64,000 nucleotides of DNA from contig CAJTQR010000001.1 in NCBI GenBank assembly GCA_910578515.1, forward strand, positions 248,001 to 312,000, given 5' to 3'. Positions 32,823-41,649 of the stretch are shown piece by piece (positions within the stretch are counted from its first letter, which is position 1; the number at the start of each line of letters is the position of its first letter). Made by a program: the position numbers and the translations under genes. A model generated the notes under the pieces. The model was not told the origin of the DNA. It was given only the letters and a program-made list of their open reading frames with translations, and did no database searches. The stretch is from an uncultured Duncaniella sp. Lineage in GTDB: Bacteria; Bacteroidota; Bacteroidia; Bacteroidales; Muribaculaceae.

Positions 32823-33998
32823 TTAGTTGTTATTTCTTTGAGTTAATTTCTTGATTCTATGCAACGCCTCTTTCATGCGTTCTTCGGTTGCACATAGCGA
32901 CAGACGTATGTATCTATTACCATTTGAACCAAAAATAAATCCTGGAGTAATAAACACATGAGCTTCCTGAAGAAGTTTATCTGCCAATTGCTCCGTTGTG
33001 ATAGATTCATCATTTAACTTTCCCCATAGAAACAGTCCATTCTGGGTCGGGTCAAAAGAGCACCCAAGTTCACTCATTATTTCCTCGGCAATGAGTCTGC
33101 GTGAAGCATAGACTGCATTTACACTATCATGCCATTCTTTGTCTGCTTCAAGGGCTTTGGCCGCAGCAAGCATCAATGGCTTGAACTGTCCGGAATCAAT
33201 ATTACTCTTGACCTTAAGTATCCATGAGATGAAAGTCGAATTTGAAGCTGCCATCCCGACACGCCACCCTGGCATATTATGGCTTTTGCTTAACGAATTC
33301 ATCTCAATTGCTATATCTTTAGCTCCAGGTACCTGAAGTATACTCAATGGTTCTTCGTTCAGAATAAATGAATATGGGTTGTCGTTGACAATCACAATGC
33401 CATGCTTCTTGCCAAATGCCACAGCTTTTTCAAACGTTTCTCTGCGAGCTTTTGCACCTGTAGGCATGTGAGGATAGTTAAGCCACATCAATTTAATTTT
33501 ATCAAGCGGAAGTTGCTCTAAGGCATCAAAATCCGGTTGCCAGCCCGACTCTTCAAGGAGATTGTAATGATAGATTTCAGCCCCTACCAATTTGCTGATT
33601 GAAGAATAAGTTGGGTAACCAGGATTTGGGACCAAAACACCATCACCGGGATTAAGAAATGTGAGAGAAATGTGTGTTACACCTTCTTTTGACCCAATAA
33701 GTGGCTGAATCTCGCTTTTGGGGTCTAGGTCTACATCATACCACTTCTTGTACCATGCTGCAAAACCATTACGAAGTTCGGGCACACCGACGTGGGGCTG
33801 ATACCCATGATTTGATGCTACATTCAATGCTTCCACCATTGTATCAATAACATCCTGATGAGGCGGACGGTCTGGGCCACCGATGCCAAGTGAAATTACG
33901 TCTGCACCAGCAGCGTTAAGGGCTGCCACTTCTTTTAATTTTGTGGAAAAGTAGTATTCCTTAATATTTTCAACTCTTTGAGAGGGCTTGATTTCCAT
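32823..33998 (-). CDS. PLP-dependent class I/II aminotransferase, probably aromatic
   Basis: A 391-residue fold type I aminotransferase. The PLP-binding lysine is in NSLSKSHNMPGWRVG; YPHMPTGA and the final arginine (RYIRLSLCATEERM) match the class I/II family. Its place between pheA and DAHP synthase-chorismate mutase suggests it transaminates phenylpyruvate and 4-hydroxyphenylpyruvate, the last step to Phe and Tyr. Broad specificity is likely; relatives include aspartate- and LL-diaminopimelate-type enzymes. Confidence 0.85.
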   Translation of the reverse strand: MEIKPSQRVENIKEYYFSTKLKEVAALNAAGADVISLGIGGPDRPPHQDVIDTMVEALNVASNHGYQPHVGVPELRNGFAAWYKKWYDVDLDPKSEIQPLIGSKEGVTHISLTFLNPGDGVLVPNPGYPTYSSISKLVGAEIYHYNLLEESGWQPDFDALEQLPLDKIKLMWLNYPHMPTGAKARRETFEKAVAFGKKHGIVIVNDNPYSFILNEEPLSILQVPGAKDIAIEMNSLSKSHNMPGWRVGMAASNSTFISWILKVKSNIDSGQFKPLMLAAAKALEADKEWHDSVNAVYASRRLIAEEIMSELGCSFDPTQNGLFLWGKLNDESITTEQLADKLLQEAHVFITPGFIFGSNGNRYIRLSLCATEERMKEALHRIKKLTQRNNN

Positions 33999-34030
33999 TT
34001 TGAATCAGTTATATATCTATTTTAGACTTA

Positions 34031-34876
34031 TCAATGAGTGACGGTTGCTTCGGCATATTCACCAAGGATTTTCAAATCACGAATCAAAGGACGGATTGCT
34101 TCGATGGACTGATGGTATCTGACTAAACTGTCAAAAGTCACATCGACATAAAATCGATATTCCCATTCTCGACCGATAATAGGGGTTGACTGGATTTTAG
34201 TAAGATTGATATCGTAAAATGACAAAACAGTGAGAATCTTCGAAAGAGCACCGTGGGTGTGAGGAGTGGAAAAAACAATGGATGCCTTATTAATCTCACT
34301 CTCTTTAGGACGAAGCTCTGCTGCAACCAATGGGTCAGCGATTACAAGAAAACGTGTGAAATTACGCTTGTTAGTCTCAATACCTTTTTCCAGTATATTC
34401 AAGCCGTAAAGATTTGCGGCATACTCACCACAGATTGCAGCGTGACCGATAAGGTTTCCATCGACAATCTCCTTGGCGCTTCCCGCGGTATCAAGATGTT
34501 CTACAATCTTGAGATTTGGATGACGACGTATATACTGCTCGCACTGCATCAGCGCCATTGGATGGGAATTAACTTCCTGAAGCTCATCGATAGACTGACC
34601 TGGAAGAGCTGCAATAACATGAGAAATCCTCATTTTTATCTCTCCGATTATATTCAGATTACTTTGACGGAGTAGCTCATGGTTTTGGAGAAGACTACCT
34701 GCAATGGTATTTTCAATCGCTACGATTCCAAGCAGTGAGGCATCCGACGCCAATGTGTCAAACATTGCCGGAAAAGTCTCACATGGAATAGTTGTGACCT
34801 CCTGTCCATCGAAATAAAGATGTGCGGCGGCATCATGATAGCAACCTGCTACGCCTTGAATCGTTACCTTCTTCAT
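34031..34876 (-). CDS. pheA: Prephenate dehydratase
   Basis: A 281-residue protein that converts prephenate to phenylpyruvate. The catalytic domain (residues about 1-185) begins TIQGVAGCYHDAAAHLYF and includes GIVAIENTIAGSLLQNHELL and the signature NFTRFLVI. An ACT domain follows (about 200-275; KASIVFSTPHTHGALSKILTVLSFYDINLTKIQSTPI), which normally binds Phe for feedback control. It is the first gene of the aromatic operon and is preceded by a leader with attenuator (34889-35120). A chorismate mutase domain is absent because that activity is in the fused DAHP synthase. Confidence 0.95.
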   Translation of the reverse strand: MKKVTIQGVAGCYHDAAAHLYFDGQEVTTIPCETFPAMFDTLASDASLLGIVAIENTIAGSLLQNHELLRQSNLNIIGEIKMRISHVIAALPGQSIDELQEVNSHPMALMQCEQYIRRHPNLKIVEHLDTAGSAKEIVDGNLIGHAAICGEYAANLYGLNILEKGIETNKRNFTRFLVIADPLVAAELRPKESEINKASIVFSTPHTHGALSKILTVLSFYDINLTKIQSTPIIGREWEYRFYVDVTFDSLVRYHQSIEAIRPLIRDLKILGEYAEATVTH

Positions 34877-34888
34877 CGCATTTAATTA

Positions 34889-34922
34889 AAAAATCCCGTT
34901 TCAGTTATGGAAACGGGATTTT
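34889..34922 (-). terminator. Attenuator terminator in the pheA leader
   Basis: On the reverse strand the arms (34910-34922 then 34890-34902) pair over 13 bases around a 7-base loop, and T-rich bases (GGGATTTTTT) follow. It ends about 12 bases before the pheA ATG, so it would cut the operon's own transcript. Confidence 0.85.
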
Positions 34923-34977
34923 ATCGTTTATTCTTTGTAATCATTCACATTTTATTTGAATCGAATTATGCACGTAG

Positions 34978-34987
34978 AATCCCGTTT
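34978..34987 (-). promoter_or_regulatory. Antiterminator arm of the pheA attenuator
   Basis: Right after the leader peptide stop, the reverse strand reads AAACGGGATT (34987-34978). It is perfectly complementary to AATCCCGTTT, the left arm of the terminator hairpin. Pairing here excludes the terminator. A ribosome at the leader stop codon would cover it. Confidence 0.8.
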
Positions 34988-35044
34988 TTATTTTTTACCA
35001 AAATAAAAATAATAAGAATAACCGTATGCATAAAATCGTTTCAT
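34988..35044 (-). CDS. Phe/Tyr-rich leader peptide of the aromatic operon
   Basis: A frame of 18 residues, MKRFYAYGYSYYFYFGKK, in which 9 residues are Phe (3) or Tyr (6), followed by TAA. It lies about 110 bases before pheA, inside the leader transcript, and about 40 bases after the predicted start of transcription. Such a peptide is what ribosome-mediated attenuation by Phe/Tyr needs: when charged tRNA is scarce the ribosome stalls in it and the antiterminator can form. Confidence 0.85.
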   Translation of the reverse strand: MKRFYAYGYSYYFYFGKK

Positions 35045-35089
35045 AACTTTTTGAGAGGAAAGAGTAGAGGTTTCTTTTAATTTGTCATG

Positions 35090-35120
35090 CAAAATTACAT
35101 ATTTTTTACTAACCGCCAAA
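35090..35120 (-). promoter_or_regulatory. Promoter of the aromatic amino acid operon
   Basis: Reverse strand TTTG (35117-35120), 19 bases, then TAATTTTG (35090-35097): a full consensus match. Predicted transcript start near 35085, giving a leader of about 210 bases before pheA. Confidence 0.8.
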
Positions 35121-35162
35121 ATATTCCCGGTAAAAATTACAATTTGCAACAAAAATAGCACA

Positions 35163-35180
35163 AACCATTTCCGAATGGTT
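35163..35180 (-). terminator. Short terminator of the TPR gene
   Basis: A 7-bp stem (AACCATT / AATGGTT) overlaps the stop codon of the TPR gene and is followed on the reverse strand by TTTGTGCTATTTTT. Confidence 0.5.
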
Positions 35181-37284
35181 ATCTTGACGACATTCTTTTA
35201 AGAAGATTATAGGAGGGCACAATACCGAGCTGACCAGCACGACTGAGGTCTACGAAAGCAGAGTCCTTATTCCCTAAATTCAAATAGACGTAACCTCGGT
35301 TATAATATGCTTCACCAAAATCAGGCTTCAGCTCAATCGCCTTTGTGAAAGCCTGAAGTGCTGATGTATAATCACCCATCTCTGCCAAAATCACACCTTT
35401 ATTATAATAGGCTATTGGCATGGTTGGCGACAGTTTGATTACGGAGTCAAGGTCCTCTATGGCTCTCATTTCCATACGCAACTCTCTCCTTGGGGGGATA
35501 GAGGTCACGACACTACTCGATACAGCAGGAGCAGTCTCATCATGAACCTGCTTGGATGCAAGATAGCGTGAGTTGGCACGAAGTAAATACGCAAGAGTAA
35601 AGTCAGGCGTAATATTTATAGCCCTGTCAAGGTCTGCAATAGCATTCTCATAGTCCTTCAAAGTTATAAAGTCCATTGCTCGACCAAGATAGTCGATTGC
35701 GCGCGGAGTATGTCCTGCAAGATAGGAATTATAATACTGGATAGAATTAAAATGAGCCTGTGCAACTTCCTCATCAGTCATAGCTGGGGCATGATTGGTA
35801 ACCTGCAGTAAGAAGCGCAAAATACGAGTGGCATTTACGTCATCAACCTCCTTTATATAATCACCATTAAGCTTGAGCTCTGTGGGTGAAGTATAATACG
35901 ATACCACGAAAATCGGTTCTATCTCAATGGTGATATTGCGGTCCTGAACCTTGCCTCGGATTTCTTTATTGTTGTATATTTGGTCCGGAGATGAGTTATC
36001 GGCAATAGTAGTGAGAGAACTGAAACGACGTTTCACCTCTTCCTGGGTCTCGTATGTACCGGTTGAATTAGCATCTGTATCATCAGCAATCAAAACGTCA
36101 TCACTTGATTTCGATGCGGAGATAGAATCAATAGCTGCGAACTGACGGTCCGGAGTATGCTGCACTTTGGTCTTTGCCAACGCCAGTGATTTTTCATAAT
36201 CCTTTTGTGCCGCCATCATGTCGCCTCGACGCCGTTTAATGTCGTAGCGCAGAAAATAGGCTGCAGCGAAATCAGGGAAAGCATCAATCACCTGATTTAA
36301 GTCGTCAATAGCCTCATTGAAACTACCTATTTCTGCTAAAAGAATTGCACGATTATATAATGTCTTGTAATCTTTGCCATCAAGATTAAGCACAGTAGTG
36401 AAATCGTCTATAGCCCGATTAGTATCGTGCACCTCAGCACGCATAAGACCACGATTAAAAAGAGCTATAGTATTATGCGGTTCAAGTTGCAATGCGTAAT
36501 CGTAGTCAGCAAATGCCCCTTGGAAATCATCAGTCATATAACGCAAGAATGCACGGTTAATAAAGAAACCAGCATAGCGAGGCTGTAACTTTATAGCTTG
36601 ATTCATATCGTCCAAAGCGGCAACATAATCTTTCTGACTGTTAATTGCAATGTCAGCACGCATCACATACCCGTTTACAGCATTCTTGTTTATTGATAAT
36701 GCCTTTTCAATATCATTTTTTGCGCCGACTGTATCTTTCTTTTCGAGTCTCAATCGAGCTCTCCCAAGATAGCCACCATCGAAATTAGGATACTTTCTTA
36801 ATATAGCCTCGTAGGTAGCAGATGCGCCATCATAGTCCCTAATCTCATGCTGGGCAAGCGCTTTATTGTACATCAATCCACGATTCTCCGGAAGTAATTC
36901 CAACGCCTTGTTGTAATCTTCAATGGCAGCCCTATTCTTACCCAGATTCTGACGAGCCACACCTCTGACCTCATAAGCATCTGTAATAAACGGATTTCGT
37001 TCGATGGCCAGTGTCGCATCTTGCTCTGCTCCAAGGTAGTCATCAAGGTTAAGCTTTGCTATTGAACGATAAAAATAAGGTTGGGCAAGATATGGCTTTA
37101 CATTAATGACCTGATTGAAGTACTGTATGGATAGTACATAGTCATCAAAATACAATGTATTCATGCCTATGCGCATCACTTGCTCTGTGTTAATTTGCGA
37201 ATAAGCAGGGAAAATACCCAAAAGTGATATGATGGTTAATAATGATTGTCTGAATAATTTTCGCATTGGAAACGAATGTGACAT
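35179..37284 (-). CDS. Exported tetratricopeptide repeat protein (701 aa)
   Basis: A 701-residue protein with a signal peptide (MRKLFRQSLLTIISLLGIFPAYSQ) and about eight to ten TPR motifs in two blocks: residues about 40-370 and 540-690 (AYYNKGVILAEMGDYTSALQAFTKAIELKPDFGEAYYNRGYVYLNLG). Residues 370-540 are a different, beta-containing linker (NITIEIEPIFVVSYYTSPTELK). TPRs act as protein-binding scaffolds, here in the periplasm or at the outer membrane. Two in-frame starts exist, 37284 and 37266 (MRKLFRQ); the second gives the better signal peptide. Function unknown. It is divergent from the VanX-like gene and followed by the aromatic operon leader. Confidence 0.8.
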   Translation of the reverse strand: MSHSFPMRKLFRQSLLTIISLLGIFPAYSQINTEQVMRIGMNTLYFDDYVLSIQYFNQVINVKPYLAQPYFYRSIAKLNLDDYLGAEQDATLAIERNPFITDAYEVRGVARQNLGKNRAAIEDYNKALELLPENRGLMYNKALAQHEIRDYDGASATYEAILRKYPNFDGGYLGRARLRLEKKDTVGAKNDIEKALSINKNAVNGYVMRADIAINSQKDYVAALDDMNQAIKLQPRYAGFFINRAFLRYMTDDFQGAFADYDYALQLEPHNTIALFNRGLMRAEVHDTNRAIDDFTTVLNLDGKDYKTLYNRAILLAEIGSFNEAIDDLNQVIDAFPDFAAAYFLRYDIKRRRGDMMAAQKDYEKSLALAKTKVQHTPDRQFAAIDSISASKSSDDVLIADDTDANSTGTYETQEEVKRRFSSLTTIADNSSPDQIYNNKEIRGKVQDRNITIEIEPIFVVSYYTSPTELKLNGDYIKEVDDVNATRILRFLLQVTNHAPAMTDEEVAQAHFNSIQYYNSYLAGHTPRAIDYLGRAMDFITLKDYENAIADLDRAINITPDFTLAYLLRANSRYLASKQVHDETAPAVSSSVVTSIPPRRELRMEMRAIEDLDSVIKLSPTMPIAYYNKGVILAEMGDYTSALQAFTKAIELKPDFGEAYYNRGYVYLNLGNKDSAFVDLSRAGQLGIVPSYNLLKRMSSR

Positions 37285-37299
37285 TTGTTAAATCAGCTA

Positions 37300-37307
37300 C
37301 AAATATA
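37300..37307 (-). promoter_or_regulatory. -7 promoter element of the TPR gene
   Basis: On the reverse strand TATATTTG matches TAnnTTTG; predicted start near 37295. No clear -33 element is present. Confidence 0.4.
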
Positions 37308-37349
37308 GCATTTTATAATTAGACAATATGAGTTTTTAAGGATTTTTCA

Positions 37350-37357
37350 TATTTTTG
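37350..37357 (+). promoter_or_regulatory. -7 promoter element giving a leaderless VanX-like transcript
   Basis: TATTTTTG ends four bases before the ATG at 37362. By the usual spacing, transcription would begin at or next to the A of the start codon. No TTTG is found 19-21 bases upstream. Confidence 0.4.
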
Positions 37358-37361
37358 CAAA

Positions 37362-38036
37362 ATGGATTTACTAAAAGCACTCATTATTTCAATCTTGACA
37401 GCAGGTTGCATACCAGTCATATACGGAAAAGATTTAGATGACCATATGAAAAATGCCGGTATGGTGGATGTATATGAAATGGACAGTACCATAATGGTCA
37501 ACTTGATGTATAGTCATCCCGACAATTTTACAGGAGTAGTACTATACCATAATTTAAACAGGGCATATCTACATCCTGTCGCAGCAAAAGCACTTGTGAA
37601 AGCCAGCGAGGAACTGCGTAGACTTCACCCTGGTTACAGACTACTTATTAAGGACGCAGCTCGACCGATGAGTACGCAACGAAGAATGTATGAAGTTGTG
37701 CAGGGTACTCCTCAGGCGCCGTATGTCTCTAATCCGAAAAATGGGGGAGGGCTTCATAACTACGGGCTCGCCGTAGACATAACTATTGCTGATGAATGCG
37801 GAAATGAGCTCCCGATGGGTACTCCCGTAGACCATCTGGGCAAAGAAGCTAATATTGACCAAGAGGAGTTTCTGGTGAAATCAGGGGTGATATCAGAAAC
37901 CGAACGACAGAATCGATTGCTCCTACGACGGGTTATGAAGTTTGCAGGTTTTACTCCGTTGAAATCAGAATGGTGGCATTTCAACTTTGTAAGTCGGGCA
38001 ACTGCGAAAGCTAAATACAAACGGTTGGATTTTTAG
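37362..38036 (+). CDS. VanX-like D-alanyl-D-alanine dipeptidase (M15 family)
   Basis: A 224-residue zinc peptidase of the M15D family with a signal peptide (residues 1-22, LLKALIISILTAGCIPVIYGKD). Zinc and catalytic motifs are visible: SNPKNGGGLHNYGLAVDITIAD (S-x-H-x-x-G-x-A-x-D type) and SEWWHFNF (E-x-x-H). The region LLIKDAARPMSTQRRMYEVV matches the family's substrate-side arginine. It probably cleaves D-Ala-D-Ala in the periplasm for recycling; in Bacteroidota this does not by itself mean glycopeptide resistance. Confidence 0.85.
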   Translation: MDLLKALIISILTAGCIPVIYGKDLDDHMKNAGMVDVYEMDSTIMVNLMYSHPDNFTGVVLYHNLNRAYLHPVAAKALVKASEELRRLHPGYRLLIKDAARPMSTQRRMYEVVQGTPQAPYVSNPKNGGGLHNYGLAVDITIADECGNELPMGTPVDHLGKEANIDQEEFLVKSGVISETERQNRLLLRRVMKFAGFTPLKSEWWHFNFVSRATAKAKYKRLDF

Positions 38037-38055
38037 GTATTATTTAGTAATTTTG
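38025..38055 (+). promoter_or_regulatory. Promoter of prfC
   Basis: TTG (38025-38027), then 20 bases, then TAATTTTG (38048-38055). The -33 part overlaps the last codons of the VanX-like gene. Predicted start near 38060. Confidence 0.5.
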
Positions 38056-38087
38056 CACTCCGAAAATCCCATTATCACAAAATAAAT

Positions 38088-39665
38088 ATGTCTTTACAAG
38101 AAGAAATAAGCCGTAGGCGTACGTTTGCTATTATATCACACCCGGACGCCGGTAAAACTACTCTTACAGAAAAGTTGCTCCTTTTCGGAGGTGCTATCCA
38201 TATAGCCGGAGCGGTAAAATCAAACAAAATAAAGAAGACTGCCACATCTGACTGGATGGAAATCGAGAAGCAACGAGGCATCTCGGTTGCCACTTCTGTG
38301 ATGGGATTTAATTATGGTGATTATAAAATAAATATCCTTGACACTCCTGGTCACCAAGACTTTGCAGAGGACACATACCGCACATTGACTGCTGTTGATA
38401 GCGTTATAATCGTTGTCGATGTTGCAAAAGGTGTGGAGCAGCAAACTCGTCGTCTTATGGAAGTTTGCCGTATGCGCAACACTCCTGTAATCATATTTGT
38501 AAATAAGCTTGACCGTGAAGGTCGTGATTCATTTGATATCCTTGATGAACTTGAAAGCGAGTTGAAAATTAAAGTTCGTCCATTATCATGGCCAATAAAT
38601 ATAGGTGCTAAGTTCAAAGGGGTGTACAATATTTTCGAACATTCCCTTGACCTCTTCACTCCTGACAAGCAGAGGGTGAGCGAGCGAGTGGAGATAGAGT
38701 CGGTTGATGACCCAAGAATCGATGAGAATGTTGGCGAGGCTGATGCAGCAAAGCTCCGTGAGGATTTGGAACTGATTGAAGGAGTCTATCCCGAGTTTGA
38801 TGTAGAAGAGTATCTTGCAGGAAAAGTCGCACCTGTATTCTTCGGCTCAGCCCTAAATACATTTGGCGTAAAAGAGCTTCTTGACTGTTTTGTGAAGATT
38901 GCTCCTGCTCCACGCCCAACCAAGACAGAAGAACGGGTAATTTCGCCTGAAGAAGAGGCTTTCTCTGGCTTCGTATTCAAGATACATGCAAATATGGACC
39001 CCAACCATAGGTCATGCATAGCTTTCGTGAAAATCTGTTCAGGTAAATTTGAACGTAATGCGCCTTATAAGCACGTCCGCTCAGGTAAAGTCATGAAATT
39101 TGCTGCCCCAACAGCCTTTATGGCTCAGAAGAAAAGTATTGTCGACGAGGCATATCCTGGTGATATTGTCGGTATACCGGACACTGGCAATTTTAAAATC
39201 GGAGACACACTTACATCCGGAGAGATTCTGCATTTCAAGGGACTTCCAAGTTTCTCTCCTGAGATGTTCAAATATATTGAGAACAGTGACCCCATGAAAG
39301 CTAAGCAGCTCGAGAAAGGCGTGCAGCAGCTTATGGACGAAGGTGTAGCCCAGCTATTTGTAAATCAATTTAACGGGCGCAAGATTATCGGCACAGTCGG
39401 ACAACTTCAATTTGAGGTAATCCAGTATCGATTGTTACATGAATATGGAGCGCAATGCCGATGGGAACCAATCTCTCTTTATAAAGCATGCTGGATTGAA
39501 AGCGATGACGCAGAAGCTCTTGCCGCATTTAAGAAACGTAAGTTCCAGTTTATGGCAGTTGATAAGGAAGGTCGTGATGTATTTCTTGCTGACTCCGGAT
39601 ATGTACTCCAGATGGCCCAAAATGATTTTCCAAAAATCAGGTTTCATTTTTCATCGGAGTTTTAG
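38088..39665 (+). CDS. prfC: Peptide chain release factor 3
   Basis: A 525-residue translational GTPase, the normal RF3 length, that recycles RF1/RF2 from terminating ribosomes. GTP-binding motifs: G1 SHPDAGKTTL (residues 17-26), G3 DTPGHQDF, G4 NKLD. The region GISVATSVM (G2) and the later QLQFEVIQYRLLHEYGA are diagnostic of RF3 as opposed to EF-G. It has its own promoter and an intrinsic terminator after the stop. Confidence 0.97.
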   Translation: MSLQEEISRRRTFAIISHPDAGKTTLTEKLLLFGGAIHIAGAVKSNKIKKTATSDWMEIEKQRGISVATSVMGFNYGDYKINILDTPGHQDFAEDTYRTLTAVDSVIIVVDVAKGVEQQTRRLMEVCRMRNTPVIIFVNKLDREGRDSFDILDELESELKIKVRPLSWPINIGAKFKGVYNIFEHSLDLFTPDKQRVSERVEIESVDDPRIDENVGEADAAKLREDLELIEGVYPEFDVEEYLAGKVAPVFFGSALNTFGVKELLDCFVKIAPAPRPTKTEERVISPEEEAFSGFVFKIHANMDPNHRSCIAFVKICSGKFERNAPYKHVRSGKVMKFAAPTAFMAQKKSIVDEAYPGDIVGIPDTGNFKIGDTLTSGEILHFKGLPSFSPEMFKYIENSDPMKAKQLEKGVQQLMDEGVAQLFVNQFNGRKIIGTVGQLQFEVIQYRLLHEYGAQCRWEPISLYKACWIESDDAEALAAFKKRKFQFMAVDKEGRDVFLADSGYVLQMAQNDFPKIRFHFSSEF

Positions 39666-39714
39666 AGAATAAAATAAATAAGTACCTTACTTTAATAAAT
39701 CTCATATTGATGAG

Positions 39715-39749
39715 CTGGCGTTGTCGATGGGTAGACAACGCCAGTTTTT
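39715..39749 (+). terminator. Terminator of prfC
   Basis: An 11-bp perfect stem (CTGGCGTTGTC / GACAACGCCAG) with an 8-base loop, followed by five T. Confidence 0.85.
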
Positions 39750-39771
39750 GTGTTAAAAAAGATGTTTTAAT

Positions 39772-39802
39772 TTTGTATTGAAGAAATTTTTCTCTACTTT
39801 TG
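39772..39802 (+). promoter_or_regulatory. Promoter of glnA
   Basis: TTTG (39772-39775), exactly 19 bases, then TACTTTTG (39795-39802): full consensus. Predicted start near 39807, about 79 bases before the ATG at 39886. Confidence 0.75.
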
Positions 39803-39885
39803 AAAAAAGTATTCAGAAGCTTTAAACAGCTTCCATTGCTTAATAGTTAACCTTCCTAATAAAAATTTTAATCATCGTAAATACC

Positions 39886-41394
39886 ATGTTTTCAGAAAAA
39901 AAGCTTGCGATGAACCGCAATCATGTCGTAAAGGCACTACGTAAACCAGCATCTGAATTTACAAGAGCTGATATAATTGAATATATCTCGCGTGAAGGCA
40001 TAGAGATGGTCAATTTTATGTATCCGGCTGCCGACGGACGTCTTAAGACACTCAACTTCGTAATAAATGATTTGGAATATCTTGAAACCATCCTTTCCAC
40101 TGGTGAAAGGGTAGACGGGTCAAGTCTGTTTCCATTCATTGAGGCTTCAAGAAGTGACCTTTATGTAATTCCCCGTTACTCAACAGCATTTCGCGACCCA
40201 TTTGCAGAGATTCCAACACTGTCGATGCTCTGCAGTTTCTTTGATAAGGATGGAAATCCTTTAGATAGTGACCCGCGTGGTGTCCTTCAGCGAGCCTGCA
40301 GAGCATTCAATAAAGTTTCAGGCATGGAATTTGAATGTATGGGTGAACTGGAATTCTATATTATTGCAGCCGACCCCGGTTCTTTCCCCGCTACTGACCA
40401 AAAGGGATATCATGAATCAGCGCCATTTGCAAAATTCAATGATTTCCGCACCAAAGCCATGTATATGATTGCATCTATCGGCGGTCAGATAAAGTATGGT
40501 CATTCCGAAGTTGGAAACTTCACACAAAAATCAATGGTCTACGAGCAAAATGAGATAGAGTTTCTTCCCGCACCGGCCCTCGAGGCCGCAGACCAATTGA
40601 TGCTCGCAAAATGGGTGATTAGAAATCTTGCTGCCAAGGAAAATCTTAATGTGACTTTTGCTCCTAAAATCACTGTTGGTAAAGCTGGTTCAGGTTTCCA
40701 TATCCACATGAGATTGATGAAAAATGGTGAAAATGTCACTCAGACTAAAGACCGAAAGCTCAGCGACGATGCAAAGAAGGTGATAGCCGGCTTGATGACC
40801 CTTGCGCCAGCAATTACGGCATTTGGTAATGCCAACCCCACATCATATTTCCGACTTGTGCCACATCAGGAAGCACCGACTAATATTTGCTGGGGAGATA
40901 GAAATCGTTCCGTTCTCGTACGCGTTCCACTCGGGTGGACCTCAGGTAAGGATATGTGTGTGCAGACCAATCCAAACAGCCCATGCGAGATTGAGACATA
41001 CGGGAAACAGACATTTGAGATGCGCTCGCCCGACTGCTCTGCAAATGTTTATCAGCTAATGGCAGCTTTATGTGTTGCCGCAAGAGTAGGATTTGAGATG
41101 GAAAATGCTCTTGATGTTGCCAATAAAACCTATGTTGATGTCAACATTCACGCAGCTGAGAACGCAGAGAAACTTGCCTCGCTCAATACTCTTCCTACAT
41201 GTTGCGTTGAATCTGCTGAAGCCCTAAAAAGCCAGCGTGAATACTTCGAGGCATTCGACGTGTTCGCACCGACTATGATTGACGAGACAATCAAGCGCTT
41301 GAGCGCCTTTGACGACAAGCATCTTGCAGAGTTCCTTAAAGATAATCCCGAACAGATGCAAATGCTTGTAAACGAATATCTCTACTGTGGTTAA
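39886..41394 (+). CDS. glnA: Glutamine synthetase, type I family
   Basis: A 502-residue glutamine synthetase that joins ammonia to glutamate. Motifs: AADGRLKTL near the start, VNFMYP, GELEFYII (metal site), KAGSGFHIHM (ATP/metal site), NPTSYFRLVPHQEAP and RSVLVRVPLG (glutamate and phosphate binding). It is of the type I length class and not the 700-residue type III enzyme that many Bacteroides also carry. An adenylylation-site tyrosine is not obvious. The second methionine (39910) is an alternative start. It is a single-gene unit with own promoter and terminator. Confidence 0.9.
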   Translation: MFSEKKLAMNRNHVVKALRKPASEFTRADIIEYISREGIEMVNFMYPAADGRLKTLNFVINDLEYLETILSTGERVDGSSLFPFIEASRSDLYVIPRYSTAFRDPFAEIPTLSMLCSFFDKDGNPLDSDPRGVLQRACRAFNKVSGMEFECMGELEFYIIAADPGSFPATDQKGYHESAPFAKFNDFRTKAMYMIASIGGQIKYGHSEVGNFTQKSMVYEQNEIEFLPAPALEAADQLMLAKWVIRNLAAKENLNVTFAPKITVGKAGSGFHIHMRLMKNGENVTQTKDRKLSDDAKKVIAGLMTLAPAITAFGNANPTSYFRLVPHQEAPTNICWGDRNRSVLVRVPLGWTSGKDMCVQTNPNSPCEIETYGKQTFEMRSPDCSANVYQLMAALCVAARVGFEMENALDVANKTYVDVNIHAAENAEKLASLNTLPTCCVESAEALKSQREYFEAFDVFAPTMIDETIKRLSAFDDKHLAEFLKDNPEQMQMLVNEYLYCG

Positions 41395-41450
41395 TCCAAG
41401 TATATACCCAATAGCCATTCAACAAAGCGCTTGGTAGTTTATCAAGAATA

Positions 41451-41506
41451 CAGTTCTAAAAGCTAAACCATATAATATGTATGCAAATGCTTTTAGAACT
41501 GTTTTT
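41451..41506 (+). terminator. Terminator of glnA
   Basis: A 13-bp perfect stem (41451-41463 with 41489-41501) with a 25-base loop, followed by five T. Confidence 0.75.
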
Positions 41507-41649
41507 ATTATATGTATCAAAATGTAACCATCAAACATTTTAATACAAACATTCGGGAATCTGCAATAAATTTGCTTACTTTGCACAAAGTATCATGCTC
41601 CGTATTGTCAGCATGCCACTTACTGTATATTATCCAATACCCCTAAAAT

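Noticed and set aside
36000..37361. CRISPR or tandem DNA repeats in the TPR gene
   Set aside because: The repetition is at protein level (TPR motifs), with no regular DNA repeat-spacer units.
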